Part shown: positions 26,661 through 36,915 of the stretch, piece by piece
Position numbering within the stretch: position 1 is the stretch's first letter
Layout: each line of letters starts with the position of its first letter
From: Massilia sp. BJB1822
Lineage (GTDB): Bacteria > Pseudomonadota > Gammaproteobacteria > Burkholderiales > Burkholderiaceae_D
Assembly: GCF_013369485.1 (NCBI RefSeq)
Contig: NZ_JABWEB010000013.1
Location: forward strand, 1 to 64,000
Reading direction: 5' to 3'
DNA length: 64,000 bases
The notes under the pieces: generated by a model
Databases searched by the model: none
The model's input: the letters and a program-made list of their open reading frames with translations, nothing else
Told to the model about the DNA's origin: nothing
Program-made: the position numbers and the translations under genes

Positions 26661-27548
26661 ATGGCAAAAGTAGGTTTTATCGGTCTTGGCATCATGGGCG
26701 CCCCGATGGCGGGCCATCTGCAGGCGGGCGGGCATAAGCTGTATCTGCACGACCTGAAAAATCCCCCGGCAAACCTGGTGGAAAACCATGCCACCGTCTG
26801 CACCTCGGCTGCCGAGGTGGCGAAGCGCGCCGACATCATCTTCATCATGGTGCCGGACACGCCCCATGTCGAAGCCGCCCTGTTCGGCGAAGATGGCGTG
26901 GCCGCTGGCCTAAGCGCGGGCAAGATCGTGGTCGATATGAGCTCCATCTCGCCCATCGCCACCAAGGAATTCGCCAAGAAGATCAACAAGAAAAACTGCG
27001 CCTATCTGGATGCGCCGGTATCGGGCGGCGAAGTGGGCGCGAAAGCGGCATCGCTGACCATCATGGTGGGCGGCCCGCAGGAAGCTTTCGACACCGTCAA
27101 GCCGCTGTTTGAGCTAATGGGCAAGAACATCACCCTGGTGGGCAGCAATGGCGACGGCCAAACCACCAAGGTCGCCAACCAGATCATCGTGGCCCTGAAT
27201 ATCCAGGCGGTGGCGGAGGCGCTGCTGTTCGCTTCCAAGGCCGGCGCCGATCCCGCCAAGGTGCGCGAGGCGCTGATGGGCGGCTTTGCATCCTCGCGCA
27301 TCCTGGAAGTGCATGGCGAGCGCATGGTGAAGCGCACCTTCAACCCCGGCTTCCGCATCGAGCTGCATCAGAAGGATCTGAACCTGGCGCTGCAAGGGGC
27401 GAAAACCCTGGGCGTCTCGCTGCCGAATACTTCCACAGCCCAGGAACTGATGAATGCCTGCGCGGCCAATGGCCTGAGCGGACTGGATCACTCGGCGCTA
27501 TGCCAGGCCATCGAGCTGATGTCCAACCACAAGATCGCGCAAGCCTGA
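26661..27548 (+). CDS. glxR: Tartronate semialdehyde reductase
   Basis: 295 residues of the beta-hydroxyacid dehydrogenase family; reduces tartronate semialdehyde to D-glycerate. The NAD(P) motif GFIGLGIMGAPMAGHL and the substrate signature DAPVSGGEVGA are clear, with the catalytic lysine in TKVANQIIVALN. AAGGAGA precedes the ATG. The equivalent garR name is also used; the operon context favours glxR. Confidence 0.94.
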   Translation: MAKVGFIGLGIMGAPMAGHLQAGGHKLYLHDLKNPPANLVENHATVCTSAAEVAKRADIIFIMVPDTPHVEAALFGEDGVAAGLSAGKIVVDMSSISPIATKEFAKKINKKNCAYLDAPVSGGEVGAKAASLTIMVGGPQEAFDTVKPLFELMGKNITLVGSNGDGQTTKVANQIIVALNIQAVAEALLFASKAGADPAKVREALMGGFASSRILEVHGERMVKRTFNPGFRIELHQKDLNLALQGAKTLGVSLPNTSTAQELMNACAANGLSGLDHSALCQAIELMSNHKIAQA

Positions 27549-27578
27549 CCCCTCATTCACGCAAGAGAGAACCAAACC

Positions 27579-28847
27579 ATGGCCGTCAACCATCCCCGCC
27601 AGTTCCTGCTGGAGCTGTACCAATCCGCCCTTGCCGCCGTCAGCGCCAGCGGGCGCCTGCCGCCCTTCCTGCCTGCCCCGCCGGACAAGGGACGCACCCT
27701 GGTGATTGGCGCCGGCAAGGGCGCGGCAGCGATGGCCCAGGCGGTGGATCGCAACTGGCAAGGCCCGCTTTCCGGCCTGGTGGTGACGCGCTACGGCCAT
27801 GGTGCATCTTGCGAGCGCATCGAGGTAGTGGAGGCGGCGCATCCGGTCCCGGACGAAGCGGGCCACCGCGCGGCCCAGCGCATGCTGGACATGGTCCAGG
27901 ATCTGGGCGAGGACGATCTGGTGCTCTGCCTGATTTCAGGCGGCGGCTCGGCCCTGCTCGCGCTGCCCGCCGAAGGCATCAGCCTGCTGCAGAAGCAGGC
28001 ACTGAACAAGGCTTTACTGCACAGCGGCGCCACCATCGCCGAAATGAATTGCGTGCGCAAGCATCTTTCCGCCATCAAGGGCGGCCGCCTGGCACTGGCC
28101 TGCGGCAAGGCGCGTGTGGTGACGCTGCTGATTTCTGATGTGCCGGGCGACGATCCTCGCATCATCGCCAGTGGCCCTACCCTGCCCGACGCCAGCACCA
28201 GCGCCGAAGCGCTGGCCATCCTGCAAAAATACCGCATCGAGATTCCGGCGAATGTGCACCGCCACCTGTCTTCCGCCGCCAGCGAAACGCCCAAACCGGG
28301 CGATGCACGCTTTGAGGGACATAGCCATCACGTCATCGCCAAGGCGCAGGATGCGCTGGAAGCGGCGGCCGCCACGGCGCGTGCCGCCGGCATCACGCCC
28401 TACATCCTATCCGACGGCATCGAAGGCGAAGCACGCGATATCGGCTTGATGCACGCCGCGCTGGCGCGCCAGATCGTGGCATGCAGCCAGCCGTTTGCGC
28501 GGCCCTGCGTGCTGCTCTCGGGCGGCGAAACCACCGTCACGGTGCGCGGCAACGGCCGCGGCGGACGGAATGTGGAATTCCTGCTCAGCCTCGCCATCGC
28601 GCTGGAAGGCGCGCCCGGCGTGTACGCCCTGGCCTGCGACACCGACGGCATTGACGGTTCGGAAGACAATGCCGGCGCCCTCTGCCAGCCCGACACCCTG
28701 GCGCGGGCCGAAACGCGCGGGCTGCGGCCTCGCGCCCTGCTCGACAACAACGATGGCTACGGCTTCTTCAGCGCGCTGGACGATCTGATCGTCAGCGGGC
28801 CGACCCGCACCAACGTCAACGACTTCCGAGCCATCCTCATTCTGTGA
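27579..28847 (+). CDS. ttuD: Glycerate 2-kinase (MOFRL family)
   Basis: 422 residues. An N-terminal DUF4147 kinase domain (LVIGAGKGAAAMAQAVD, CLISGGGSALLALPAEGI) and a C-terminal MOFRL region (LLSGGETTVTVRGNGRGGRN, ALACDTDGIDGSEDNAGA). It phosphorylates glycerate to 2-phosphoglycerate, feeding lower glycolysis. It lies 30 bases after glxR. Some annotations call it hydroxypyruvate reductase TtuD; the kinase role is better supported for this family. Confidence 0.92.
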   Translation: MAVNHPRQFLLELYQSALAAVSASGRLPPFLPAPPDKGRTLVIGAGKGAAAMAQAVDRNWQGPLSGLVVTRYGHGASCERIEVVEAAHPVPDEAGHRAAQRMLDMVQDLGEDDLVLCLISGGGSALLALPAEGISLLQKQALNKALLHSGATIAEMNCVRKHLSAIKGGRLALACGKARVVTLLISDVPGDDPRIIASGPTLPDASTSAEALAILQKYRIEIPANVHRHLSSAASETPKPGDARFEGHSHHVIAKAQDALEAAAATARAAGITPYILSDGIEGEARDIGLMHAALARQIVACSQPFARPCVLLSGGETTVTVRGNGRGGRNVEFLLSLAIALEGAPGVYALACDTDGIDGSEDNAGALCQPDTLARAETRGLRPRALLDNNDGYGFFSALDDLIVSGPTRTNVNDFRAILIL

Positions 28848-28861
28848 AAGAAGGAACCGCC

Positions 28862-30286
28862 ATGCGCCGCGAACGCAAAGCCAAAATCGTCGCCACCCTC
28901 GGTCCGGCCAGTTCGGATCGGGCTACCATCCAAGCCCTGTGCGAAGCCGGAGCCGATGTCTTCCGCTTCAATTTCAGCCACGGCTCCCATGCCGACCACC
29001 AGCGCCGCTACGACATCGTGCGCGAGATCGAGGCCGCGCTGGGCCGTCCCATCGCCATCCTGGCCGACCTGCAAGGGCCGAAACTGCGCGTGGGCCAGAT
29101 CGCCGGCGGCGCGGCCCAGTTAATCGCAGGCTCGGAATTCGTGCTGGACCAGAATCCCGCGCCCGGCAGCGCGGTGCGCGTCTGCTTGCCTCACCCCGAG
29201 CTGTTCGCCGCCGTGCAGCCTGGCCAGTCCCTGCTGCTGGACGACGGCAAGCTGCGCCTGGAAGTGCTGGCCTGCGATGAGGTCAGCATCCGCACCCGCG
29301 TGGTTAACGGCGGCGTACTATCCGACCGCAAAGGCGTGAACGTGCCGGACGCCGTGCTGCCCATCCCTGCCCTCACGGCCAAGGACCGCGCCGATCTGGA
29401 CTTCGCCCTGTCGCTGGGCGTGGATTGGGTAGCGCTTTCCTTTGTCCAGCGGCCCGAGGATCTGCAGGAGGCGCATGCACTGATCCAGGGCCGCGCCGGC
29501 CTGCTGTCCAAGCTGGAAAAGCCTGCCGCACTGGAGCAGCTGGAGGAAATCGTCGCCCTGTCCGATGCGGTGATGGTGGCACGCGGCGACCTTGGCGTGG
29601 AGCTGCCGCCGGAGCGCGTGCCCGGCGTGCAGAAGCGCATCGTGCGCATCTGCCGCAAGCATGGCAAGCCGGTGGTGATCGCCACGCAAATGCTGGAGTC
29701 GATGATCTCCGCGCCGGTTCCGACGCGGGCCGAAGCTTCCGATGTGGCCAACGCCGTGTACGAAGGCGCGGACGCCGTGATGCTGTCGGCCGAATCGGCC
29801 AGCGGCGCTTATCCGGTGCAGGCGGTCGCCATCATGAACCGCATCCTGGCCGAAGTGGAGCGCGACCCGCTCTACCCCAAGCTGATCGACGCCCAGCACG
29901 AAGCCCCTTTGCCCACGCGCGGCGACGCTATCTGCTCGGCCCTGCGCAATGCCGGCGCGGTGCTGGGCGTGACCGCCACCGTCACTTACACCACATCCGG
30001 CCATACCAGCCTGCGCGCGGCGCGCGAAAGAGCCATGGCGCCCATCCTCAGCATCACGCCGCGGCGCGAAACGGCGCGCCGCCTGGCGCTGGCCTGGGGC
30101 GTGCACAGCACCATTAGTCCCGATGTCAGCAATGTGGACGAGATGGTGGCAGCGGCCTGCCGGACAGCTTTACGCGAAGGCTTCGTCCGGCCCGGCGACC
30201 AGATTGCCATCGCCGCCGGCTCGCCCTTCGGCCAGCCCGGCACCACCAACCTGCTGCGCCTGGCCGAAATCTGGCCGCCGCGATAG
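28862..30286 (+). CDS. pyk: Pyruvate kinase
   Basis: 474 residues. KIVATLGPASSD near the N-terminus, FNFSHG, ADLQGPKLRVG, the ESMISAPVPTRAEASDVANA stretch and MLSAESASGAYPVQAV are diagnostic. I chose the ATG at 28862, with AAGGA upstream, over an in-frame ATG at 28844 that overlaps the kinase gene. As the last gene of the gcl operon it completes glyoxylate to pyruvate, and it is presumably a dedicated isozyme rather than the only pyruvate kinase. Confidence 0.95.
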   Translation: MRRERKAKIVATLGPASSDRATIQALCEAGADVFRFNFSHGSHADHQRRYDIVREIEAALGRPIAILADLQGPKLRVGQIAGGAAQLIAGSEFVLDQNPAPGSAVRVCLPHPELFAAVQPGQSLLLDDGKLRLEVLACDEVSIRTRVVNGGVLSDRKGVNVPDAVLPIPALTAKDRADLDFALSLGVDWVALSFVQRPEDLQEAHALIQGRAGLLSKLEKPAALEQLEEIVALSDAVMVARGDLGVELPPERVPGVQKRIVRICRKHGKPVVIATQMLESMISAPVPTRAEASDVANAVYEGADAVMLSAESASGAYPVQAVAIMNRILAEVERDPLYPKLIDAQHEAPLPTRGDAICSALRNAGAVLGVTATVTYTTSGHTSLRAARERAMAPILSITPRRETARRLALAWGVHSTISPDVSNVDEMVAAACRTALREGFVRPGDQIAIAAGSPFGQPGTTNLLRLAEIWPPR

Positions 30287-30579
30287 CTTAAGTAAGGCCG
30301 CCGGCGGAGCGTCTCACTTCAACTGGGTGCGGCCAGTGTGGTCAATCCGACACAGTACGAGCGCCGCACTGCCTCCTGGCCATCCTTTAACTGCATCAAG
30401 AACAAGCCTGCTTAACTTGCCCATTCTGTCGCTCTCCCGTCTAATGTTTGGTGGATCTCAAAAATCATATACGGCGAAACCCAAGGACATATAAGCCGGC
30501 ACGGATAACAGCCATGGCACGCACTCACATAATCGAAACGGCAACACCCCACATACACAATAAATCAGGAGACAAGAGC

Positions 30580-31401
30580 ATGCAGAACCCAGTAGCTATC
30601 CTCGCCGCCAGCGCCCTCGCCGTGCTGGCCCTGTGCGGCCCGCAGCAAGCCATGGCGGCCGACTGGAGCGACACATCGATAGGCTACCGCTACGGCACGC
30701 GCTATGCCGAGCCTTACAACAGCGCCGACATCAAGAAGAGCATCCTCAACGTGACCCACGCCAGCGGCTATAAGTACGGCACGAATTTCATGAACCTGGA
30801 CTTCCTGATGTCGGACGGGAAGGACGCCAATGCCAACGAAGCCTATCTGCTCTACCGCCACACGCTCGACATCGGCAAGGTCAGCGGCCGTGAATTCAAA
30901 TTCGGTCCGGTGCGCGGCCTTGGTTTCACCGCAGGCCTGGACCTGAACACCAAGAACGATCCAGGCTACGGTTCGAAAAAGCGCATGTTCGTGGCCGGCC
31001 CCACGCTGATGCTGGACGTGCCGGGCTTCCTGAACGTGAGCGTGTTCGCCCTGTGGGAGAGCAATAAGCCGGTGGGCGTGACGGAACGCTATAGCTACGA
31101 CACGCATGCCATGCTGAACGCGGTGTGGGGAATTCCGGTCGGCTCCCTGCCGCTCAGCTTCGAGGGCTACCTGAACTACATCGCATCCAAGGGCAAGAAC
31201 GAATTCGGCGGCCCGACTTCAGCGGAAACCAATCTGGAAATGATGCTGATGTATGACGCCAGCGGCGCTTTAAGCCTGCCGAAGAACAGCTTCCGCCTTG
31301 GCCTGCAGTACCAGTACTGGCGCAATAAATTCGGCAATCCGCACAATGTGCCCGGCAGCCTGGCGAAAACGCCGATGATGCGCGCGGAGTATCACTTCTA
31401 A
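30580..31401 (+). CDS. Tsx-like outer membrane channel protein
   Basis: 273 residues. The ATG at 30580 has AGGAG 8 bases upstream and starts a signal peptide (MQNPVAILAASALAVLALCG, cleavage near AMA-AD). The mature protein alternates beta-strand-like segments and ends MMRAEYHF, an aromatic-terminated beta-barrel ending. It resembles the nucleoside-specific channel (Tsx) family, with WSDTSIGYRYGTRYAEP and RLGLQYQYWRNKFG. Between a glyoxylate operon and purine genes it may admit purines, nucleosides or ureides. Confidence 0.8.
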   Translation: MQNPVAILAASALAVLALCGPQQAMAADWSDTSIGYRYGTRYAEPYNSADIKKSILNVTHASGYKYGTNFMNLDFLMSDGKDANANEAYLLYRHTLDIGKVSGREFKFGPVRGLGFTAGLDLNTKNDPGYGSKKRMFVAGPTLMLDVPGFLNVSVFALWESNKPVGVTERYSYDTHAMLNAVWGIPVGSLPLSFEGYLNYIASKGKNEFGGPTSAETNLEMMLMYDASGALSLPKNSFRLGLQYQYWRNKFGNPHNVPGSLAKTPMMRAEYHF

Positions 31402-31402
31402 G

Positions 31403-34400
31403 CTAAACGGCCGGCGCAACGCAGCGCTCGATCATCGCCAGCAGCACGGCGATGTCGAGCGGCTTGGCCAGCCAGGCGCTGGCTCCGGCCTGCATGCACA
31501 GTTGCTCGTCCATTACCCGCGCATCGCCGCTCATGGCGATGATGGGCAGCTGGCGCAAACTCGGCGTGGCTCGGATGCTGCGCATGGCCTCGTAGCCATC
31601 CATCACCGGCATCGACACATCCATCAGCACCAGCGCCGTATCGGGATGCTCGGCCAGCCGTTCCAGCGCGGCGCGGCCATGCTCCGCCTCTACTACCTGC
31701 ATGCCGCGCCCGGACAGCAGCGTGCCGAGCGAAAAGACATTGCGCATATCATCGTCCACCAGCAGCACCTTCTTGCCGTCCAGGGTCGGATACGCGCCAT
31801 AAGGCGGAGATGGCGCCGCGCGCTGCGGGGACGGCTTGTAGATCGGTGCGGCCTCCAGCGGCAGATACAGGATGAAGGTGCTGCCCGGCCCTTCATTCGG
31901 CTGCAGGCGCAGCGCGCCGCCCATCTGGCAGGCCAGCTGACGCGAGATCGACAGCCCCAGGCCCGCGCCACCATAACTGCGGCCTATGCTGCCATCGGCC
32001 TGGCGGAATGCCTCGAAAATCAGCTCGCGCTTGGAGGGCGGCACGCCGATGCCGCTGTCGCGCACGGCGATGCTCAGCGCGGGTACGGGCAAAACGCCTT
32101 CGGCCAGATCCATGCGTATCAGCACGCCGCCGCGCGCGGTGAATTTGAAGGCATTCGACAGCAGGTTTTTCAACACCTGGCGCGTGCGGTCCAGGTCAAT
32201 GCACACCAGCTGCGGCAAGGCATTGGCATACTCGATGCGGAATTCCAGGCCTTTGGTTTCAGCCTCGGGCCTGAAAGTCGGCAGCAGCGTTTCGCAGATC
32301 TGGCGGCTGGCCACCTGCTCCAGGCTCAGCGCAACGCGGCCACTGCCCGAACGCGAGAGGTCGAGGATATCGTTGATCAGGGCCAGCAAGTTCTTTCCCG
32401 CCTGCTGGATGATGCCGGCATATTCCGTCTGCTTGGCCGTCAGATTGCCTTCGCGGTTTTCGCGCAGCACGGCGGCCAGCACCAGCATGCTGTTCAAAGG
32501 CGTGCGCAGTTCGTGCGAGACATTTGCCAGGAATTCGGAGCGGAAGGTGTTCACCCGTTCCAGCTCCGCATTGTTCTGCCGCAGGGCTTCCTGCTGCAGG
32601 CGCAGCTCCCCGGCCTGCTGCTGGGTCTTTTCCAGCAGGACTTCGGTACGGTGGCGCGACATGCTGACGCCGATGCTGGCGGCAATGCCTTCGCGCGCCC
32701 GCTCCAAAAATTCGCGCTCGGTGTCGCTAAAAGGCCGCAGGCAGGCCAGCTCCAGCGCCCCCACCACGCTGCCCGCATGCAGCAGGGGCAAAGCCGCCAG
32801 CGCCGTGGCGTCGCAGGAACCGAGAGCCGAGGCGATACCCAGATAGCCAGGCGGCACCTGGCTCAGAAAGATGGCGCGCCGGTCGCGCACAGCCTGGCCC
32901 AGCACGCCCTCGCCTTGCAGCAGGCGGCCGGGCCGGGCCAGTTGCCCATTCAGCGCGTAGCCCACGCTCAGGCTGAGCTGCCCACCGCCTTCCTGCAGAA
33001 GATAGATCGCGCCGGCACCCGCGTCCAGACGCCGCGCCAGATAGCCCAGGGCCGCTTCCGCCCCGGTCTCGGCGGAAAACTCGCCGCGCATCAAATCGCC
33101 CAATTCATTAAGGCCCGTCTTCAGCCAGTCGCGTGCGTTCTCATCGGCGCGATGCTGGCGCAGCGCCTGGGTCATCTGGACGAAGGCGCCATCCAGGGCC
33201 GCCTGCATGCGGCCCATGCTGTGCAAGGTGGCCACCAGCCGCCCCGCCTCATTGCGGCCTACCGGGATGCCGTCCAGCGGCGGCGGCGATGCCGGCTTCA
33301 GCGCCTGGTCCATATCGCCGCTGGCGATGGCTTCCACCGTATGCAGGCGCGCCTCGGTGTCCTCGGTCATGGTCTGCGCCGCATGCATGGTCTGGGCCAT
33401 GGGTACCGTGACCGAACGCACCACGCGCACGCCGAAGCCCACCATCAGCACGGCCAGCGCCCCCAGCGCCAAGGACAGATTGCGCCGGGTGCTTTCCAGC
33501 TCGTCCGCTCGTCCGGCCAGCACCGTTTCCAGCGCCGCCAGCGTATTGCTGCTCAGACGCTGTTGCGCATCCAGCGCCCCGGTCAGGCGCACAAAATACT
33601 CCCATGGCGCCGCGTCCAGACGGCTGGGACGCACCACCGTTTGCGCCGCCTCCGCCAAGGCGGCGGCGCCATCATCCAGGCTGGCCCTGGCCACGGGACT
33701 CAAACTCCTTGCCAACTCGGGATCGGCGTTCGCAGCATAGTCCAGCAGGGTGCGGATGGCGTTCAAATGGTAGCCGGCGCGGTCGATCAAGCCATGCAGG
33801 GCCAGGCGCTCTTCCTGTCCGGCCTGATGCCGCGCCAGCGCCGCCGCGCCGCCGCCGCGCAGGCGGCTCATGCTGTCGGCCAGTTGGGGCGCTTCCACCA
33901 GGGCTGCATTCATCAGGAAGTAAGAACTGGCGGCGGGGTCGAGACGCAGGCCGAAATGGTCGATCAGATTTTCATGCAGCTTGAGCAGACGCGCCACCAG
34001 CTGATTGTGCGCATCGAAGCTGCCATTGGCCGACAGCGTGCGCACGCTGCGCCGCGTCAGCAAGGCTTGCCACTGGTCGCGCACCTGCTGGAAATCGGCC
34101 AGCAAGGCAGTGTCGCCAAGTGGCAGCAACAGGGTCTCCGTGGTAAAGAAACCCTTGTCCACCGCCTGCCGGCTGGCAGCCAAGCCGGCGTCGGCCTCGT
34201 TGAAGCCCAGGTCGGCCATGGTGGACAGGCCACGGTGTTGCTGCAAGCTGCGCAGCAAGGCCAACAGCGCCCGGGTTGGCGCGATGCCGCGCATTTCCTG
34301 GCGCGCCACTTCGATGGCTTTGTTCGACTCGTTCAGGAAGAGGCCGAAAGGCAAGGCGACCAACACCGTTCCCATTGCGGCCAGCAAGAGGAAAGTTTGC

Positions 34401-34432
34401 CATAACAGCAAGCGGCTGAGCAGGGTTTTCAT
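31403..34432 (-). CDS. Hybrid sensor histidine kinase (GAF-HisKA-HATPase-REC)
   Basis: 1009 residues. A first membrane segment is at residues 7-33 and a second near 325-345 (LSLALGALAVLMVGFGV) enclose a helical periplasmic sensor of about 290 residues. A HAMP-like linker, a GAF domain (about 455-600) and a coiled coil follow. The phosphoacceptor is H640 in SHELRTPLNS, the N box LLSNAFKFT and the G boxes DSGIGVPP and GGAGLGLSIS are intact. The C-terminal receiver has LVDDD and the acceptor D938 (LVLMDVSMPVMDGYE). No partner regulator is adjacent. Its stop is 1 base from the convergent porin stop. Confidence 0.93.
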   Translation of the reverse strand: MKTLLSRLLLWQTFLLLAAMGTVLVALPFGLFLNESNKAIEVARQEMRGIAPTRALLALLRSLQQHRGLSTMADLGFNEADAGLAASRQAVDKGFFTTETLLLPLGDTALLADFQQVRDQWQALLTRRSVRTLSANGSFDAHNQLVARLLKLHENLIDHFGLRLDPAASSYFLMNAALVEAPQLADSMSRLRGGGAAALARHQAGQEERLALHGLIDRAGYHLNAIRTLLDYAANADPELARSLSPVARASLDDGAAALAEAAQTVVRPSRLDAAPWEYFVRLTGALDAQQRLSSNTLAALETVLAGRADELESTRRNLSLALGALAVLMVGFGVRVVRSVTVPMAQTMHAAQTMTEDTEARLHTVEAIASGDMDQALKPASPPPLDGIPVGRNEAGRLVATLHSMGRMQAALDGAFVQMTQALRQHRADENARDWLKTGLNELGDLMRGEFSAETGAEAALGYLARRLDAGAGAIYLLQEGGGQLSLSVGYALNGQLARPGRLLQGEGVLGQAVRDRRAIFLSQVPPGYLGIASALGSCDATALAALPLLHAGSVVGALELACLRPFSDTEREFLERAREGIAASIGVSMSRHRTEVLLEKTQQQAGELRLQQEALRQNNAELERVNTFRSEFLANVSHELRTPLNSMLVLAAVLRENREGNLTAKQTEYAGIIQQAGKNLLALINDILDLSRSGSGRVALSLEQVASRQICETLLPTFRPEAETKGLEFRIEYANALPQLVCIDLDRTRQVLKNLLSNAFKFTARGGVLIRMDLAEGVLPVPALSIAVRDSGIGVPPSKRELIFEAFRQADGSIGRSYGGAGLGLSISRQLACQMGGALRLQPNEGPGSTFILYLPLEAAPIYKPSPQRAAPSPPYGAYPTLDGKKVLLVDDDMRNVFSLGTLLSGRGMQVVEAEHGRAALERLAEHPDTALVLMDVSMPVMDGYEAMRSIRATPSLRQLPIIAMSGDARVMDEQLCMQAGASAWLAKPLDIAVLLAMIERCVAPAV

Positions 34433-34599
34433 GGCGCGGCGAAAAAGACGAGCCTTTTCATTCTATGGCAGCTTTAGTCGCTTGCATACTGGAATTAACA
34501 GCTTGGCTCGCCTGCACTGTTGCCGGATTGGCCAGCACCATGGACGCCGCCGCCACGCATGCGTATATTGCGGGAATCGCCTTTAGCTAAAGCCTTGCC

Positions 34600-35202
34600 A
34601 TGCCAGTTCTCGATCCACGCATCGACGCCTATATCGCCAAGTCGGCCGAATTCGCCCAGCCCATCCTCACGCATCTGCGCGCGCTGGTGCACGCTGCCTG
34701 TCCCGAGGTGGAAGAAACCGTGAAGTGGGGCATGCCGCACTTTATGTACAAGGGCATGTTGTGCAATATGGCCGCCTTCAAACAGCATTGCAGCTTCGGC
34801 TTCTGGAAAGCGGAGATGCTGTTGTCGCAGGCCGACGCCAAAACCGAGGAGGCCATGGGCCAATTCGGCCGCATCGCTTCGCTCAAAGATCTGCCGCCGA
34901 AAAAGATCCTGGCCGGCTATATCAAGAAAGCCATGCAGCTCAACGAGGATGGCGTGAAAGCGCCCGCCAAAACCAAGGCGGCCAAGCCCGAGCTGCAAGT
35001 GCAGGATTACTTTCTCGCCGCACTGGAAGCGCAGCCCGCCGCCCTCGCCCATTTCGACGCCTTCAGCACCAGCAAGAAGCGCGACTATGTGGAGTGGCTG
35101 GATGAGGCCAAGACCGAGGCTACGCGCCTGCGGCGCCTGGAGCAGGCGGTGGAATGGATCGCGGAAGGAAAATCGCGCAACTGGAAATACGAGAAGTGCT
35201 GA
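34600..35202 (+). CDS. YdeI-like DUF1801 protein
   Basis: 200 residues. An N-terminal DUF1801 domain (about 5-105, with DAYIAKSAEFAQPIL, VKWGMPHFMYKGMLCNMAAF and HCSFGFW) and a C-terminal YdeI/OmpD-associated-like part (AFSTSKKRDYVEWLDEAKT and RRLEQAVEWIAEGKSRNWKY). Soluble and of unknown function. It is a single-gene unit between the hybrid kinase and the lyase. Confidence 0.85.
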   Translation: MPVLDPRIDAYIAKSAEFAQPILTHLRALVHAACPEVEETVKWGMPHFMYKGMLCNMAAFKQHCSFGFWKAEMLLSQADAKTEEAMGQFGRIASLKDLPPKKILAGYIKKAMQLNEDGVKAPAKTKAAKPELQVQDYFLAALEAQPAALAHFDAFSTSKKRDYVEWLDEAKTEATRLRRLEQAVEWIAEGKSRNWKYEKC

Positions 35203-35268
35203 AAAAAGCTGTCCGCGGCGCCAATACCTCGCCACGCGCCACGGACAGCAAAACAGGCATGGACTTAC

Positions 35269-36900
35269 TCAGTTTTCGGCAAACTCGCCGATGGCGCGGA
35301 CCACGGCATGGCGCACGGAGCCACTGGCAATGAAGGAATACGCTGTCTGGATATCGTGGTGGAACCAGCGGTCGCCATCCAGACAGGCTGGAATCTGGCG
35401 GCGGATTTCCTCATATGCCGCCTGCGTTCCCTGGCCGAGATGGAAACCAGGCAGCAGGCTTTCTGTCATGGTCAGCGCCTGCGCCGCCAGCAGCATTTCA
35501 ACGCCGACGATGTAGCGCGTGTTCTCCACCACCGCGGCGGCCTTGCGCGCGCACCAGGTGGAGTTGGACACGTGGTCCTCGCTATTGCCCTTGGACGGAA
35601 TGCTGTCCACGCTGCCCGGCATGCACAGGGTGCGGTTTTCCATCACCAGTGAGCTGAGCGAGCATTGCACCACGGGGTAGCCGGTATTCACGCCGCGCAC
35701 GCCGCTCATCAGATTGCGCGGCAAGCCCCAGGACAGGGTCGGATCGATCAGGCGCGCCACACGGCGTTCGCAGATGCTGCCCAGGTCAGTCACCGCCATT
35801 GCCAGCAAGTCCATGGCCTGCGCCAGGTACTGGCCGTGGAAATTACCGCCCGAGATGATCTCGAAGCCACCACCGTCTTTGCCGAAGATGAGCGGATTGT
35901 CGGTGGCGGAGTTGATCTCCTTGTCCACGATATTGTCGATATAGTCCAGCGCATCGAACACCGGACCATAGACCTGGGGCGCGCAGCGCAGCGAATACAC
36001 GTCCTGGATGCGCGCGGTGTAGGGAATATCGGTACGGCGCAATTCATCGGGCAACTGCACCGAGCGCGCCTCGTGCGTGGTGCGGGTCGAGCCCTTTAGC
36101 AGCTTGCGCACGATGGCGGCGGTCTTGATCTGACCCGCATGCGGGCGGGCTTGCTGGATGCGCGGGTCGAAGGCCGCCATCTCGGCGCGCATCGCTTCCA
36201 GCGTCAGGCCCAGCGACAGGCAAGCGTCGCTGAGCAGGTTGCGCGCATCGTGGGCCGCCAGCACGGCCACGGCCAGCGAGGCGGTGCAGCCATTGATCAG
36301 GGCCGAGGCATCCTTTGCCTTCAGGTCGAACTTGACGGGTCCGATACCGGCTTTGGCGATGGCTTCCGGCGCGGACATGCGGCGGCCGTCGTACATCACT
36401 TCCGCCTCGTCGAATCCCGCAATGGCGGCGGCCAGATAGGACAAGGGCGCCAGGTCGCCCGATGCGCCCACCGAACCTTTCTGCGGCATGATGGGATGGA
36501 TGCGCGCATTGATGAAGGCCAGCAGGCGGTCCACCACCTCCACGCGCGGCGCGGAGTAATTGCTGGCGAAAGCATTGGCGCGCAGCAGCATGGTGGCGCG
36601 GCTCACCTCTTCCGAAAACGGTTCGCCCATGCCGGCGCTATGCGCCTTGATCAGCTGCGTCTGAAACAGCTCGATATGTTCGACTTTGACGCGCGTATCC
36701 TTCAGCAGGCCGACGCCCGTATTGAAGCTGTACATCATGGGCGCTTCATCGTGCATCCAGGTCGATTCGATATAGTCGCGGCTTTCCTTCAGCGCGGCGC
36801 GCGAGGAGGCGGCCAGCTCCACCAGCGCATGCGGTGCGCGGACCACGGCCAGCACCTGTTCGGCGCTCAGATTGAAGCCGTCGATGATTACTTTTTCCAT
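35269..36900 (-). CDS. MIO-type aromatic amino acid ammonia-lyase (HAL-like)
   Basis: 543 residues of the histidine/phenylalanine/tyrosine ammonia-lyase superfamily. The MIO cofactor triad A146-S147-G148 lies in GSVGASGDLAPLSY, and the HAL-like DSIPSKGNSEDHVSNSTW and VENTRYIVGVEMLLAAQAL follow. The Tyr loop reads YSFNTGVGLLKD instead of the usual YGxNTGFG, and the selectivity histidine is kept (IKAHSAGMG). It is 15 bases downstream of puuD on the same strand and there are no hutU, hutI or hutG genes near, so histidine degradation is doubtful. Substrate is open. Confidence 0.87.
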   Translation of the reverse strand: MEKVIIDGFNLSAEQVLAVVRAPHALVELAASSRAALKESRDYIESTWMHDEAPMMYSFNTGVGLLKDTRVKVEHIELFQTQLIKAHSAGMGEPFSEEVSRATMLLRANAFASNYSAPRVEVVDRLLAFINARIHPIMPQKGSVGASGDLAPLSYLAAAIAGFDEAEVMYDGRRMSAPEAIAKAGIGPVKFDLKAKDASALINGCTASLAVAVLAAHDARNLLSDACLSLGLTLEAMRAEMAAFDPRIQQARPHAGQIKTAAIVRKLLKGSTRTTHEARSVQLPDELRRTDIPYTARIQDVYSLRCAPQVYGPVFDALDYIDNIVDKEINSATDNPLIFGKDGGGFEIISGGNFHGQYLAQAMDLLAMAVTDLGSICERRVARLIDPTLSWGLPRNLMSGVRGVNTGYPVVQCSLSSLVMENRTLCMPGSVDSIPSKGNSEDHVSNSTWCARKAAAVVENTRYIVGVEMLLAAQALTMTESLLPGFHLGQGTQAAYEEIRRQIPACLDGDRWFHHDIQTAYSFIASGSVRHAVVRAIGEFAEN

Positions 36901-36915
36901 TTGCTCTTCCTGTTC

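Noticed and set aside
31502..34405. 967-codon open frame on the plus strand
   Set aside because: Antisense shadow of the hybrid kinase gene; no recognisable domain, histidine/glutamine-rich.
35269..36900. Assigning hutH to the MIO lyase
   Set aside because: No hutU, hutI or hutG genes nearby and the tyrosine loop differs from canonical HAL, so only a HAL-like lyase is claimed.
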